DNA of 64,000 nt. It comes from Streptomyces leeuwenhoekii. Its GTDB lineage: Bacteria > Actinomycetota > Actinomycetes > Streptomycetales > Streptomycetaceae. Every line of letters starts with the position of its first letter. Within the stretch, counting starts at the first letter, position 1. A model generated the notes under the pieces. It searched no databases, was not told the origin of the DNA, and was given only the letters and a program-made list of their open reading frames with translations. The stretch spans positions 6,896,001 through 6,960,000 of the forward strand of contig NZ_LN831790.1 in NCBI RefSeq assembly GCF_001013905.1. The letters are read 5' to 3'. A program made the translations under genes and the position numbers. This document shows, in pieces, positions 12,483-22,003 of this stretch.

Positions 12483-15373
12483 CGCGTCCCCTCCCGCAGC
12501 TCCACCAGTTCGGCCAGTTCCGCGTCCGTCAGCTCGGTGAGCGCCGCCTCGCCCGAGCCGAGCACCGCGTCGGCCAGTTCCCGCTTGCTGGACAGCAGCG
12601 CGGCGATACGGTCCTCCACGGTGCCCTCCGCGATCAGCCGGTGCACCTGCACGGGGCGGGTCTGGCCGATGCGGTAGGCGCGGTCGGTCGCCTGCGCCTC
12701 GACGGCCGGATTCCACCAGCGGTCGTAGTGCACGACGTGCTCCGCGCGGGTCAGGTTCAGCCCGGTGCCCGCCGCCTTCAGCGACAGCAGGAACACGGGG
12801 GCCTCACCGCTCTGGAAGCGCTCGACCAGTGCCTCCCGCGCGGTGACGGGCGTCCCGCCGTGCAGGAACAGCGACGCCGTGCCCCGGGACGCCAGGTGCC
12901 GCTCCAGGAGGCGCCCCATCGCCACGTACTGGGTGAAGACCAGCACGCTCTTGCCCTCGGCGACGATCGTGTCGAGCAGCTCGTCCAGGAGCTCCAGCTT
13001 CCCCGACCGGCCGGGGATCACCGGACGGTCCTCCTTCAGGTACTGCGCCGGGTGATTGCAGATCTGTTTCAGCCCGGTCAGCAGCTTCACGATCAGACCG
13101 CGCCGCGCCATGCTGTCGGCGCCGGCGATCTCCGCGAGCGCCTCGCGCACCACCGCCTCGTACAGCGCCGTTTGCTCCGGGGTGAGCGACACGGGGTGAT
13201 CGGTCTCGGTCTTCGGCGGCAGTTCGGGCGCGATCCCGGGATCGGACTTGCGGCGCCGCAGCAGGAACGGCCGCACCAGCCGTGCCAGACGCTGGGCGGC
13301 GGCCGGGTCCCGGCCGCTCTCGACGGCCTGCGCGTACCGGCTGCGGAAGGTGCCGAGCCGGCCGAGCAGGCCCGGGGTCGTCCAGTCCAGGACGGCCCAC
13401 AGCTCCGACAGGTTGTTCTCCACCGGGGTGCCGGTGAGCGCCACGCGCGCGCGTGCCCCGATGGTGCGCAGTTGCCGTGCCGTCGCCGAGTAGGGGTTCT
13501 TCACGTGCTGCGCCTCGTCCGCGACGACCAGGCCCCAGGGCACCTCGGCGAGTCGCGGCGCGTCCAGGCGCATCGTGCCGTACGTGGTGAGGACGAACTC
13601 GCCGTCGGCGAGTCGCTCCAGGTCGCGCCCGGCGCCGTGGAAGCGGCGCACCGGCGTGCCCGGCGCGAACCTCTCGATCTCCCGTTGCCAGTTGCCCATC
13701 AGGGAGGCCGGGCAGACCACCAGGGTCGGCCCGGCGGCCGCGGCGTCGGTCTGCCGGTGCAGGTGCAGGGCGATCAGCGTCACCGTCTTGCCGAGGCCCA
13801 TGTCGTCGGCGAGGCAGCAGCCCAGGCCCGACGACGTCATGCGGGCCAGCCAGCCCAGGCCCCGGCGTTGGTAGTCCCGCAGCGTCGCGGCGAGGGCGGC
13901 GGGCTGTTCCACGGCCGGCTGCGCCTCCGGCTCGGCGAGCCGGTCCCGCAGGGACGCGAGCCACCCGGTGGGCCGTACCTCCACCCGGTCGCCGTCGACC
14001 TCGGCCGACCCGGTCAGCGCGGCGGCGAGCGCGTCGACGGCCGTCACCCGGCGATCCCGCCGTGCCCGGGCGCGACGTGCCTCCTCGGGATCGACGAGGA
14101 CCCACCGGTCCCTCAGCCGTACGAGCGGACGGTTGGCCTCCGCCAGGCGGTCGAGCTCCTCCCGCGTGAGCGGCTGGTCGCCCAGCGCGAACCGCCAGTG
14201 GAAGGTGAGCAGTGCGTCGGCGGACAGGAACGACGGTCCCCCGGTGGCGCCGCGACCCGGTCCGGCGCCGTCACCGGCCGGTCCGATATCCGCGCGGGCG
14301 GTCAGGCCGCGAGCCGCTTCCCGCGGCCAGTGGACCTCGACACCGGCACCGGCCAGGGCCCGGGCGCCCGCTCCCAGCAGGTCGCCGACCTCTTCCTCGG
14401 CCAGTTCGACGGCGTCCGGCACGGCGGCCGACAGCAGGGGTCCGAGCGGCGGCCAGGCCCGCGCAGCACGGCTCAGGGCCCGCAGGGCGGCCCTCCGCGC
14501 GAGCGGGCCGAAGGCGTCGCCCGCCGTGCCGGCCCACACGTCGGCGGCGTCCGCGACGAGCGCCGGATCGTTGACGCTGTGCACCTGGGGCACGGCCCGG
14601 AAGGACAGCGCGACGTCGTCCGTGCCATCGGCGGTCAGACCCGGCACCTCGATCCGCAGCGACAGGCGCACGCCCGCGTCGTGCTCGGCCGCCACGTCGT
14701 CCGCCCAGGCCCTCAGCCCCGGCAGGCGCCGCGGTTCCGGCGCCGCGTAGGCGGGGCCGCCCGCCGCGAGCGGCGCGGCGGGGGAGCGGGGCAGGGTGTC
14801 GGCCACGGCGTCCAGGAAGGCGCGCACCAGTCCCTCCGGGCCGGGCAGCCGCGGAGGCCGGGCGTCACCCACCGGGACGGCGTGCGCCTCCGGCGGCATC
14901 GCGGCGGCGAGATGACGGAGCAGTTCGGTCTCCTCCGCGCCCAGCGGGCCCGCGCGCCAGGCGTCCCGGGCGTCCCGCGACAGTCCGGGCAGCAGCAGCC
15001 CGCGTGCCACGAGATGCAGGGCGTGCACGGCGACGGTCCCCCAGAAGACGGCCGCGCGATGCCCGTATCCGCAGGCACGCGCGCGCGTGAGGACGGGAAG
15101 GGCGGCGCGTACCGGCAGCAGGACCGCGGGGACACGGACCGGCTCGACGCCGTCGCCGCCGGGCACGACGACCGTCAGGTCGGTCACGGACCCCGACGGA
15201 ACGGCCGGAAGCGGTCCGCCGTCCGGCCGCCAGAAGGAGACAGTGCCGGTGCGGGCGGGGTCGCCGGGCAGGAACACGGCGCAGCACCGGGCCAGTTCGG
15301 TGGTCTGCGGGGGAGGTGCGGGAGGTGTCTCGTGGAGTGGTGCCGGGGAAGTCGTCTGCGCGGCGATGACCAT
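12479..15373 (-). CDS. SNF2-family DEAD/DEAH ATPase/helicase
   Basis: This is a large SF2 DNA translocase of 964 residues. An actinobacterial N-terminal region (about 1-480) precedes the SNF2 motor. Motif I is DDMGLGKTVTLIALH, motif II DEAQHVKNP, motif III ALTGTPVENNLSELW. The C-terminal RecA lobe has VHYDRWWNPAVEAQATDRAYRIGQTRPVQVHRL, which is diagnostic for SNF2/Rad54-type ATPases. It is expected to use ATP to move along double-stranded DNA or strip proteins from it. The downstream SWIM gene is translationally coupled. GAGGA directly abuts the annotated ATG, so the exact start is uncertain. Confidence 0.93.
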   Translation of the reverse strand: MVIAAQTTSPAPLHETPPAPPPQTTELARCCAVFLPGDPARTGTVSFWRPDGGPLPAVPSGSVTDLTVVVPGGDGVEPVRVPAVLLPVRAALPVLTRARACGYGHRAAVFWGTVAVHALHLVARGLLLPGLSRDARDAWRAGPLGAEETELLRHLAAAMPPEAHAVPVGDARPPRLPGPEGLVRAFLDAVADTLPRSPAAPLAAGGPAYAAPEPRRLPGLRAWADDVAAEHDAGVRLSLRIEVPGLTADGTDDVALSFRAVPQVHSVNDPALVADAADVWAGTAGDAFGPLARRAALRALSRAARAWPPLGPLLSAAVPDAVELAEEEVGDLLGAGARALAGAGVEVHWPREAARGLTARADIGPAGDGAGPGRGATGGPSFLSADALLTFHWRFALGDQPLTREELDRLAEANRPLVRLRDRWVLVDPEEARRARARRDRRVTAVDALAAALTGSAEVDGDRVEVRPTGWLASLRDRLAEPEAQPAVEQPAALAATLRDYQRRGLGWLARMTSSGLGCCLADDMGLGKTVTLIALHLHRQTDAAAAGPTLVVCPASLMGNWQREIERFAPGTPVRRFHGAGRDLERLADGEFVLTTYGTMRLDAPRLAEVPWGLVVADEAQHVKNPYSATARQLRTIGARARVALTGTPVENNLSELWAVLDWTTPGLLGRLGTFRSRYAQAVESGRDPAAAQRLARLVRPFLLRRRKSDPGIAPELPPKTETDHPVSLTPEQTALYEAVVREALAEIAGADSMARRGLIVKLLTGLKQICNHPAQYLKEDRPVIPGRSGKLELLDELLDTIVAEGKSVLVFTQYVAMGRLLERHLASRGTASLFLHGGTPVTAREALVERFQSGEAPVFLLSLKAAGTGLNLTRAEHVVHYDRWWNPAVEAQATDRAYRIGQTRPVQVHRLIAEGTVEDRIAALLSSKRELADAVLGSGEAALTELTDAELAELVELREGTR

Positions 15374-15628
15374 TCCTCAAATTTGACTACTCGGGGTGGA
15401 ACGGCCGAGGGTACCTGATTGCGCGGATCCCCGGGTGCCATGTGGGTGTGATGTGAGTCACCATGCAGGGGGAGCGGGTCCTGGTGCGCCCTCGGCAACG
15501 GAGTCGCCGCCTCAGGGGTGAGCCAGGGTCACCTCAGGGATGTCTCAGGGGCGCGGCCGGAACTGCGGCACGCGCGGTGCCCGTTCTTCCCTACAGACAG
15601 CGGCAAGGGCCGCGAAGGAGGCGACACC

Positions 15629-15811
15629 ATGTCGAAGAACGCCAAGATCGCCGCGGGGGGCGTGGCGGCCGGGCTCATCCTGCTGATCTGGCTGCCCTGG
15701 TGGGCCGCGCTTCTGATCGTCCTGGGAGTCCCGGCCGCCGCGTACCTCGCGCTGGACCCCTCGCAGCGGCGCAGGCTGCGCCGCGTCCACCGCAAGGAGC
15801 TGGGCCGCTGA
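15629..15811 (+). CDS. Small membrane protein of 60 residues
   Basis: The ATG at 15629 has a strong GGAGG ribosome site eight bases upstream. The product has one long hydrophobic stretch or helical hairpin (about residues 7-42, GGVAAGLILLIWLPWWAALLIVLGVPAAAYLAL) and a very basic C-terminus (RRRLRRVHRKELGR), so it is likely a membrane peptide with a cytoplasmic tail. I do not recognise a family. It ends 3 bp from the convergent esterase stop. Confidence 0.75.
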   Translation: MSKNAKIAAGGVAAGLILLIWLPWWAALLIVLGVPAAAYLALDPSQRRRLRRVHRKELGR

Positions 15812-15814
15812 CCG

Positions 15815-17209
15815 CTAACGGGGCGCCGGTGCCGCGCCGCGCAGACCACACGCGTCGACGAGGTCGCCGTCCGCGGGCCTGGCGACCGTCCGGTCCGCGG
15901 GCGGCGGGGTGCCCCGTTCCACCCACCCGGTCAGCGCGTCGAAAGCCGAGCGGTAGCACGGCAGGATCGGCCGCAGCCGGTCCGGGTAGGTGTCGTAGAG
16001 CCCGTCGACGTGTGTTCCTCCCTGAATCGTGTAGTAGCGGTGCAACCCGCCCCGCCCGCTCCGGTCGATCATGCGCGCGTACACGTCGGAATCGGCGGCC
16101 TTCGGCAGCAGGGCATCCAGGTCACCGTGCAAGGTGATGAGCGGTCTGCCGATGCGTCCGGTCAGAGCCACCCGCGCCACGGCACGGTGGACGGACGCGG
16201 GACGCGACGCGTAGTCGTACGTCGCGTCGGCGGGGCACGGCGCCAGGATCTGCTCAGGCGTGCTCCCGGCGGACGGGCCCGGACAGCCGGGGTCGTACGC
16301 GGGGTCGAACTCGGCGCGGTAGATCTTCTGCGTCAGCCCCCAGTAGGTCTTCTCGTGGTATGGCCACAGAAACTCGGAGCCACGGGCGAAGCCCACCGCG
16401 TGCAGATCCTCGTCCCGGGCCGAGCCGAGCGTCCTGGCCACCGCCACGGGCAGGGACGTCAGCAGGCTGGGACCCCGCACCGTCCACAGCGCGCCCTCCC
16501 AGTCGACGCCGCCGTCATACAGCTCCGGATGGTTCTCCAACTGCCAGCGGGTCAGATAGCCGCCGTTGGAGATGCCGGTGATGTAGGTGCGGCGAGGCGT
16601 GTGTCCATAGCGCTGGGCCACCACTCGCCTGGCCGCCCGGGTGAGCTCCGTGGTCCGCGTGTTCCACTCGGCGACCGCGTCACCGGGCCGCTTCCCGTCC
16701 CGGTGGAAGTCGGCTCCGCTGTTGCCCTTGTCCGTCGCCGCGTACGCGTAGCCCTGCGCCAGGACCCGGTCGGAGATCACCTTGTCCGTGGCGTACTGCC
16801 TGCGTGTGCCCGGCGCGCCGGTGACCACCAGGCCGCCGTTCCAGCGGTCCGGCAGCCGGATCACGAACTGCGCGTCGTGCCACCAGCCGTGCGTGGCGTT
16901 GAAGCGGGAGGTGTCGGGGAAGTAGCCGTCGACCTGGATGCCGGGCACTCCGTACGGGGTCCGGGTGGCGCTCGCGGTCAGTCCGGCCTGGTCACCCAGG
17001 TCGGTGTACGGGGTGCCCGCGAGGCCGGTCGTCGTCAGGTCGGGCAGGCAGGTACTCCGCTGAAGCGCCGCGCCCGGTACCCACACCCGCTCCTGACGCG
17101 CGCAGTGACCGCCACCACCGTCCGCCGTGTCGGCGGCCGTAGCCGGGGCGGTGAGCGTGGCCGCGACGAGAGCGGCGATCACGCAGGGGACACCGCGGAT
17201 GAGATGCAT
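15815..17209 (-). CDS. Secreted alpha/beta-hydrolase, tannase/3-hydroxybutyrate-oligomer hydrolase-like
   Basis: This is a secreted serine esterase of about 464 residues. A signal peptide (about 1-25, LIRGVPCVIAALVAATLTAPATA) precedes an alpha/beta-hydrolase fold. The nucleophile elbow is GISNGGY, the acid is probably in LHGDLDALLP and the histidine in IQGGTHVDG. The fold and motifs match the tannase/feruloyl esterase group and the related 3-hydroxybutyrate oligomer hydrolases; the two cannot be separated here. Feruloyl esterase activity would fit the cell-wall-degrading theme. The start at 17209 has GGAGG five bases upstream. An upstream in-frame ATG at about 17299 would add a basic extension and is less likely. 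Confidence 0.82.
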   Translation of the reverse strand: MHLIRGVPCVIAALVAATLTAPATAADTADGGGGHCARQERVWVPGAALQRSTCLPDLTTTGLAGTPYTDLGDQAGLTASATRTPYGVPGIQVDGYFPDTSRFNATHGWWHDAQFVIRLPDRWNGGLVVTGAPGTRRQYATDKVISDRVLAQGYAYAATDKGNSGADFHRDGKRPGDAVAEWNTRTTELTRAARRVVAQRYGHTPRRTYITGISNGGYLTRWQLENHPELYDGGVDWEGALWTVRGPSLLTSLPVAVARTLGSARDEDLHAVGFARGSEFLWPYHEKTYWGLTQKIYRAEFDPAYDPGCPGPSAGSTPEQILAPCPADATYDYASRPASVHRAVARVALTGRIGRPLITLHGDLDALLPKAADSDVYARMIDRSGRGGLHRYYTIQGGTHVDGLYDTYPDRLRPILPCYRSAFDALTGWVERGTPPPADRTVARPADGDLVDACGLRGAAPAPR

Positions 17210-17515
17210 CTGTGCCTCCAACGACGAGGGGACCGGCACGGCTGCGAGGGCGGGTCGGGCAGAGGACGGAAGTCGAGCCGTGGGCGTGCGTCGCCTCATG
17301 ATGCGAGGCTCTTGCACCCCCATCCATGGGTGGAGAACACAGCGAACAAGGCCGTGGGATGGGGTTCGAAGACACCGGGCGGGGCGGGCGCAGGGCCCCG
17401 TCCCCGCCGGCCGGCCGCATCGACCCCGGAGCCACCGGGGATCGCCCGGCGCGACGCCCTGCCCGCGGCCCGAGGGCCGGCGACGGGCCACGACCGGGCT
17501 CCCTGACGCCCACCG
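17210..17515. other. 306-bp intergenic region upstream of the esterase
   Basis: It lies between the esterase start and the stop of the upstream minus-strand gene. No convincing gene is seen, and a weak in-frame N-terminal extension of the esterase is the only coding signal. The esterase promoter should be here, but no good -35/-10 pair stood out. Confidence 0.5.
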
Positions 17516-18358
17516 TCAGCTAGGGCGCACCGCCAGCTTGTCGAGCGCCGCGAGCAGGCCCGGCAGCTCCGGGCCCCGGAGCACCGGCAGCACCTCACCG
17601 GGCTCCTCGTCGAGCAGGACGAAGGCGATGTCGTCGGTCCTGGCCACGAGCGACCAGCCGGGGCCGTCGGTGCGCAGCGTGCGCGCCTCGCCCGGCGCGA
17701 ACGCCGACCGCACACGGCCGAGCGGCGGCGGCGTGTCGAGGTACGCCCTGGCCTCCGCGAGGACCCGACGCACCCCCTGGTGGCCGGAGGCGGCCCGGCC
17801 GGGACCTCCCCGCCCCGAGCCGTCCGTGGCGGCGGAGGCGTCGTCCGGCGCCGTGACGGACGCGGCCTCGACCTGATGCCGCCACAGCGACCACTGGAGC
17901 GCGATCTCGTCGGCGCCCAGGCGTCGCTGGGCGGGACCCCAGGTGTCGTCGTCCGGCGGTGACAGCGCGGGCCGGCCGGCGGTCCCCGGGTCCGGATCGT
18001 GCGGCGCCGGGACCCCGGGGGCCGCCACGGCGACCGGGAGGGGCCAGCCCGGCAGGGCGGCGACGACCGAGCGCTCGTCCGGCGACAGGTCGTACTCCAG
18101 CCCGCAGTCCCACGACGCGATGGCGGCGGCGACCAGCGAGACGTCGTCGACGGCCACCGTCCACCGGGCGCCGTCACCGTCCTGCCCGAGGACCAGGCCG
18201 TAACCGTCGGCCGGCGGCGGGAGGCCGAGCGCCGCGCACGCCTCCGGGTAGTCGTCACCCAGCACGCTCGGGAACGTCGCCGGCGTCAGCAGCGTCGCCG
18301 TGAGCACATAGAGCGCGTCGTCCGCGGCGGTGACGGCGTTCTCGTCCGTCCCGGCCAT
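17516..18358 (-). CDS. Conserved hypothetical protein of 280 residues
   Basis: The protein is soluble and acidic, and I assign no family. The N-terminal part (DDALYVLTATLLTPATFPSVLGDDYPEACAALGL) and the C-terminal part (WSLVARTDDIAFVLLDEEPGEVLPVLRGPELPGLLAALDKLA) look globular. They are joined by an Ala/Gly/Pro-rich middle (about 105-185). GGAGG sits five bases before the ATG, and codon bias is typical for the genome. It sits alone, with a 306-bp gap downstream. Confidence 0.82.
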   Translation of the reverse strand: MAGTDENAVTAADDALYVLTATLLTPATFPSVLGDDYPEACAALGLPPPADGYGLVLGQDGDGARWTVAVDDVSLVAAAIASWDCGLEYDLSPDERSVVAALPGWPLPVAVAAPGVPAPHDPDPGTAGRPALSPPDDDTWGPAQRRLGADEIALQWSLWRHQVEAASVTAPDDASAATDGSGRGGPGRAASGHQGVRRVLAEARAYLDTPPPLGRVRSAFAPGEARTLRTDGPGWSLVARTDDIAFVLLDEEPGEVLPVLRGPELPGLLAALDKLAVRPS

Positions 18359-18500
18359 CCCAGCCTCCCCACATCGGTTCGACCAACGGCGGGCACCCTA
18401 GTGCGGCGGGAAGGCGCTTGTCACGAGGCCCGATCCCGGTGGAACTGCGACTTCACGGCCGGACGCGGTCAGAACGACCCTGCCCGGCGACCGGCCGGAG

Positions 18501-18797
18501 TCAGGCTCCCGGAAGCCCGAGCAGCGAGCGGGCCACCGTCCGGGGAGACTCGCCGCGCTCCCGCGCGAGCGCGAGGACGGCCCGGCACGCCAGCTCGTTC
18601 ACCCCGAACGACAGAGCCTCCGGCGACACCCAGCCCGCCGCCTCGTCGATCCGCTCCAGGTCGTCCTCCGCGCTCGCCGACACATACGCCGCGGCGGCCT
18701 CGAAGAGGTTGTGCGTCCGCCTTTCCGGCTCCCTCACCGCGTCCGCGCGCCAGGCGCCGAGGATTCCGCCGCAGACCTTGCCCACTCTGCCGAACAT
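18501..18797 (-). CDS. Small conserved hypothetical protein
   Basis: A protein of about 98 residues with an N-terminal glycine-rich segment (MFGRVGKVCGGILG) and a helical body including HNLFEAAAAYVSASAEDDLERIDEAAGWVS. No known domain is recognised. Codon use is coding-like. The start is uncertain: an ATG at 18809 and a GTG at 18806 lie in frame just upstream, close behind AGGGG. It is divergent from the MpaB-like gene. Confidence 0.68.
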   Translation of the reverse strand: MFGRVGKVCGGILGAWRADAVREPERRTHNLFEAAAAYVSASAEDDLERIDEAAGWVSPEALSFGVNELACRAVLALARERGESPRTVARSLLGLPGA

Positions 18798-18901
18798 GCC
18801 GACCACCATCCCCTGTGCGGGTGCCGCTGTCCTGGCCGATCACCCATCTACTGCCTCTCAACGTAGAGTTGGAGGCCGGCAGGCAGAAGGGGCAGGGTGC
18901 G

Positions 18902-19798
18902 GTGAAGCGCTACGAACGGCTGGCACAGATCCGGCGGATGGACCCGTACCGGGACGCATCGGAGATCTACCGCCTCATGTCGGCCTACGAGTTCCCCTGG
19001 GACGTCACCCGCGCCCTGGAACTGGCCCTGTACCGCACCTACGCCGTGCCCGGCATCGGCCGGCTGCTCGCCGAGACGGCCGAGCTCACCGACCGCTCGC
19101 AGAAGCGGTACGACGACACGGCCCTGCTCCTCGACACCGTCGTCGAGCACGGGTTCGCCAGCGAACAGGGCCGCACGGCGATCCGCCGCATCAACCAGAT
19201 GCACCGCAGCTACGACATCGGCAACGACGACATGCGCTACGTCCTGTGCACATTCGTCGTGACGCCCAAGCGGTGGATCGACGCCTACGGATGGCGCAAG
19301 CTGTCCCGCCACGAGACCGTCGCCAGTGCCGTCCACTACCGCACGCTGGGACGGCACATGGGGATCAAGGACATCCCCGAGTCCTACGAGGAGTTCGAGT
19401 CCTGCCTCGACGCCTACGAGGAGGCCCACTTCGGCTGGGACGCGGGCGCGCGCCGCGTCGCCGACGCCACACTGGACCTGATGACCTCCTGGTACCCGCG
19501 CCCGCTCGCCCCCGTGCTGCGCACCGGCATCTTCGCCCTGCTGGACGACTCCCTCCTGCGCGCTTTCCGCTACACCCCGCCGAGCCCCGCGACGCGCACG
19601 TGGGTGCGCCGCGCGGTACGGCTGCGGGGCCGCGCGGTGCGCTTGATGCCGCCGCGGCGCGCTCCGCACTACGCCCGGCAGAACTGGGAGATCAAGAGCT
19701 ATCCCGGGGGCTACCGGCTGGAGGACCTGGGCACGCGTCCGGTGCCCGGCGTGCGGGGCTGCCCCGTGCGCCACGTCGGCGGGCCGGCCGCCGAGTGA
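18902..19798 (+). CDS. Oxygenase MpaB-family protein (DUF2236)
   Basis: A protein of about 298 residues that resembles the DUF2236/MpaB family, related to latex-clearing protein Lcp, whose members bind heme b. The conserved core QMHRSYDIGNDDMRYVLCTFVVTPKRWIDAYGWR is present, with further helices (ETVASAVHYRTLGRHMGI). The substrate is unknown; relatives act in polyketide or rubber oxidation. The GTG at 18902 was chosen because the domain begins at once after it (KRYERLAQIRRMDPYRDASEIYRLM) and AGAAGGGGCAGGG lies upstream. The gene appears to stand alone. Confidence 0.82.
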   Translation: MKRYERLAQIRRMDPYRDASEIYRLMSAYEFPWDVTRALELALYRTYAVPGIGRLLAETAELTDRSQKRYDDTALLLDTVVEHGFASEQGRTAIRRINQMHRSYDIGNDDMRYVLCTFVVTPKRWIDAYGWRKLSRHETVASAVHYRTLGRHMGIKDIPESYEEFESCLDAYEEAHFGWDAGARRVADATLDLMTSWYPRPLAPVLRTGIFALLDDSLLRAFRYTPPSPATRTWVRRAVRLRGRAVRLMPPRRAPHYARQNWEIKSYPGGYRLEDLGTRPVPGVRGCPVRHVGGPAAE

Positions 19799-20093
19799 GC
19801 CGGGGGACCGTCCCGGCCGGCCGGGTCCGCAGTGGGATGTGCCCCGCGCGCGGGTGAGGACGCCGCTCCGGAAAGGGGCGTCGAGGGCGGCCCGGCACGG
19901 GCGGCGACGATGCGCCCGGCCGGCCCCCGTGGGCCGCACTCCCGGCGGTCGGGCCGCGAGCCGCGTGTCCGCGGGCGGGCCGGCGGCGAACAGAGGGCCG
20001 TACGGTGCTGAAGGCGGCCGCGTCCGGCGCCGGGCACGGCCTCGCGTACGGCACGCGACGCGTGCGCGGCGGTGGCCGCCGGACGGGCCGGGC

Positions 20094-20693
20094 TCACTCC
20101 TCGCGGACGGCCAGTGCCAGGAACCGCGCGTCCTCGTCGACGTACGACGTCATACGCCACCCCGCACCGGCCAGCAGGGGCCGCAGACGCGGCTCGGCGC
20201 GCAGGTCGTCCGGTGTGATGCGGCGGCCCTGCCGCGCCGCGAGGGCCGCCCTGCCGATCGGATGGAACAGGGCCAGTACGCCGCCGGGGCGCACCACACG
20301 CGCCAACTCCCGCAGGTTCTCCGCCGGACGGGGCAGATGCGCGACCAGACCCGCCGCGAACACCGCGTCGAGCGAGCGCGGGCGCAGCGGCAGCGCGGCG
20401 ACATCGGCAAGCAGAAGCCGCCCGTCCCGGTCCCGCCCGGCCCGTACCGCGGCGTCCAGCATGGCCGGCGTCAGATCGGCCCCGAGCACCACGCCCGTGG
20501 GTCCCACCGCCGCCCGCAGCGGCGGCAGGGCCCGTCCGGTGCCGCAGCCCGCGTCGAGTACGCGGTCCCCCGGGCGCAGGCCGATCTCGGCCACCGCGGC
20601 CGCGTAGGCGGGGCCGTCGTCGGGGAACCGGGTGTCCCAGTCGGCGGCGCGGGCGGTGAAGAACTCCTGGACGTGCGTGTGGTCGTCGCTCAT
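20094..20693 (-). CDS. SAM-dependent class I methyltransferase
   Basis: A protein of 199 residues with a Rossmann methyltransferase fold. Motif I is VLDAGCGTGRALPPL, followed by GVVLGADLTPAMLDAAV, the post-I acidic loop LLLADVAALPLRP and a C-terminal RVVRPGGVLALFHPIG. This is the UbiE/Methyltransf_11 type acting on a small molecule or unknown substrate. The start is either 20693 or the in-frame ATG at 20702; neither has an ideal ribosome site. No operon partner is evident. Confidence 0.9.
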   Translation of the reverse strand: MSDDHTHVQEFFTARAADWDTRFPDDGPAYAAAVAEIGLRPGDRVLDAGCGTGRALPPLRAAVGPTGVVLGADLTPAMLDAAVRAGRDRDGRLLLADVAALPLRPRSLDAVFAAGLVAHLPRPAENLRELARVVRPGGVLALFHPIGRAALAARQGRRITPDDLRAEPRLRPLLAGAGWRMTSYVDEDARFLALAVREE

Positions 20694-20929
20694 GCTCCGC
20701 ATGATCCCGCACCGGCGCCACACCGGCATTGGAAATGCCCACCGCCACGGCTCCGGAACGCCTCCCGCGTGCGCGGCCCGGCCGGGGGGACGCCCGCGGT
20801 GCCGCGCGGCGCGCGCCCCCGACCCCGGGAGGAGGGGCGCTGCTCCGGCTCGCCGAGCACACCGGGCGTGCGCACCCCGCCCGGCGGCCCGGCTCGACGG
20901 GCCGCCGCGAGATCGACCGGGAGCCGGCG

Positions 20930-21358
20930 TCAGTCCGCCACGCCCTTGTGCGCCAGGACCTTGTCGACGGTGACCCGGACCAGGAGTTCACCCGGGACGC
21001 CGTTGCGGGCGCCGAACTCCTCCGCGCGTTCCTCGCCCATGTAGCGGGCACCGATCCGGGCGGCCCAGTGCCGCATCTCGCCGAGATCCTCCGACAACCG
21101 TGCCCGGCCCCGCAGCACGACGAAGTCGAAGGGCGGCCGGTCGTCGTCCACGCACAGGGCGACCCGGCCGTCCCGGGCCAGGTTGCGCCCCTTCACCGTG
21201 CCCTTGCCGGTGTTGAACACCACCTCGTCGCCGTCCAGCAGGAACCAGATCGGCGCCACATGCGGACTGCCGTCCGCCCGGACGGTCGAGAGCTTCGCCG
21301 TGCGGGTGCCGTGGGAGACGAACACCCGCCATTCCTCGTCGGTCATCTTCTGTGCCAT
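20930..21358 (-). CDS. PPOX-class, probably F420-dependent, oxidoreductase
   Basis: A protein of 142 residues with the split beta-barrel fold of pyridoxamine-5'-phosphate-oxidase-like enzymes. The start KLSTVRADGSPHVAPIWFLLDGDEVVFNTGKGTVKGRNLARDGRVALCVDD is typical of the actinobacterial PPOX/F420 family, which reduces or oxidises small molecules with F420 or a flavin. The ATG has GGAGG eight bases upstream. It is divergent from the roadblock gene. Cofactor choice is inferred from family, not proven. Confidence 0.88.
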   Translation of the reverse strand: MAQKMTDEEWRVFVSHGTRTAKLSTVRADGSPHVAPIWFLLDGDEVVFNTGKGTVKGRNLARDGRVALCVDDDRPPFDFVVLRGRARLSEDLGEMRHWAARIGARYMGEERAEEFGARNGVPGELLVRVTVDKVLAHKGVAD

Positions 21359-21460
21359 GTTCTCATCCTCCTTGCCCGCAGCCCGGCCGTGGGGAAGGCT
21401 GGCGGACAGACCCCCTCAGGGGAGACGACGTACGGGGAAAAAACACGGGGAGACCGGACC

Positions 21461-21874
21461 ATGGCGCAGAATCGGGGACTTGGCTGGCTGCTGGACGACC
21501 TGACCGAGCGTGTGCAGCATGTGCGGCACGCGTTGGTGCTGTCCAACGACGGACTGGTGACGGGGGCGAGTACGGGATTGCGGCGCGAGGACGCCGAGCA
21601 CCTCGCCGCCATCTCCTCAGGACTGCACAGTCTGGCGAAAGGCTCGGGCCGTCACTTCGGCGCCGGCCGGGTGCGCCAGACGATGGTGGAGTTCGACGAC
21701 GCGGTGCTGTTCGTCACCGCGGCCGGCAGCGGCAGTTGTCTGTGCGTGCTCAGCGGGGCGGAAGCCGACATCGGGCAGATCGCCTACGAGATGACGCTGC
21801 TCGTGAACCGGGTGGGCGAACATCTGGACGTGGATGCCCGCCAGCCCGAGCGGACGCCCAACAGAGAGCTGTGA
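21461..21874 (+). CDS. Roadblock/LC7-domain protein, CvnB-like
   Basis: A protein of 137 residues filled by one roadblock/LC7 domain (GLGWLLDDLTERVQHVRHALVLSNDGLVTGAS through LVNRVGEHLDV). In streptomycetes such proteins are the B component of conservons: a sensor kinase-like CvnA, CvnB, a DUF742 protein CvnC and a Ras-like GTPase CvnD. No kinase, DUF742 or GTPase gene is adjacent, so this is a solo copy. A GGGGAG ribosome site precedes the ATG at 21461. The role is probably as a scaffold or regulator of a small GTPase elsewhere. Confidence 0.9.
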   Translation: MAQNRGLGWLLDDLTERVQHVRHALVLSNDGLVTGASTGLRREDAEHLAAISSGLHSLAKGSGRHFGAGRVRQTMVEFDDAVLFVTAAGSGSCLCVLSGAEADIGQIAYEMTLLVNRVGEHLDVDARQPERTPNREL

Positions 21875-22003
21875 CCTGGGCGTTCACCCACCCGCGGGGG
21901 AGTTTTCCACAGGCCCCCCCGGCGGGCACCGGTGAGCGGCTACTGTGTGTGATCACACGGGCGCGGACGGCGCCGGTGCGCACACTCCACGGGGGAGACC
22001 ACC

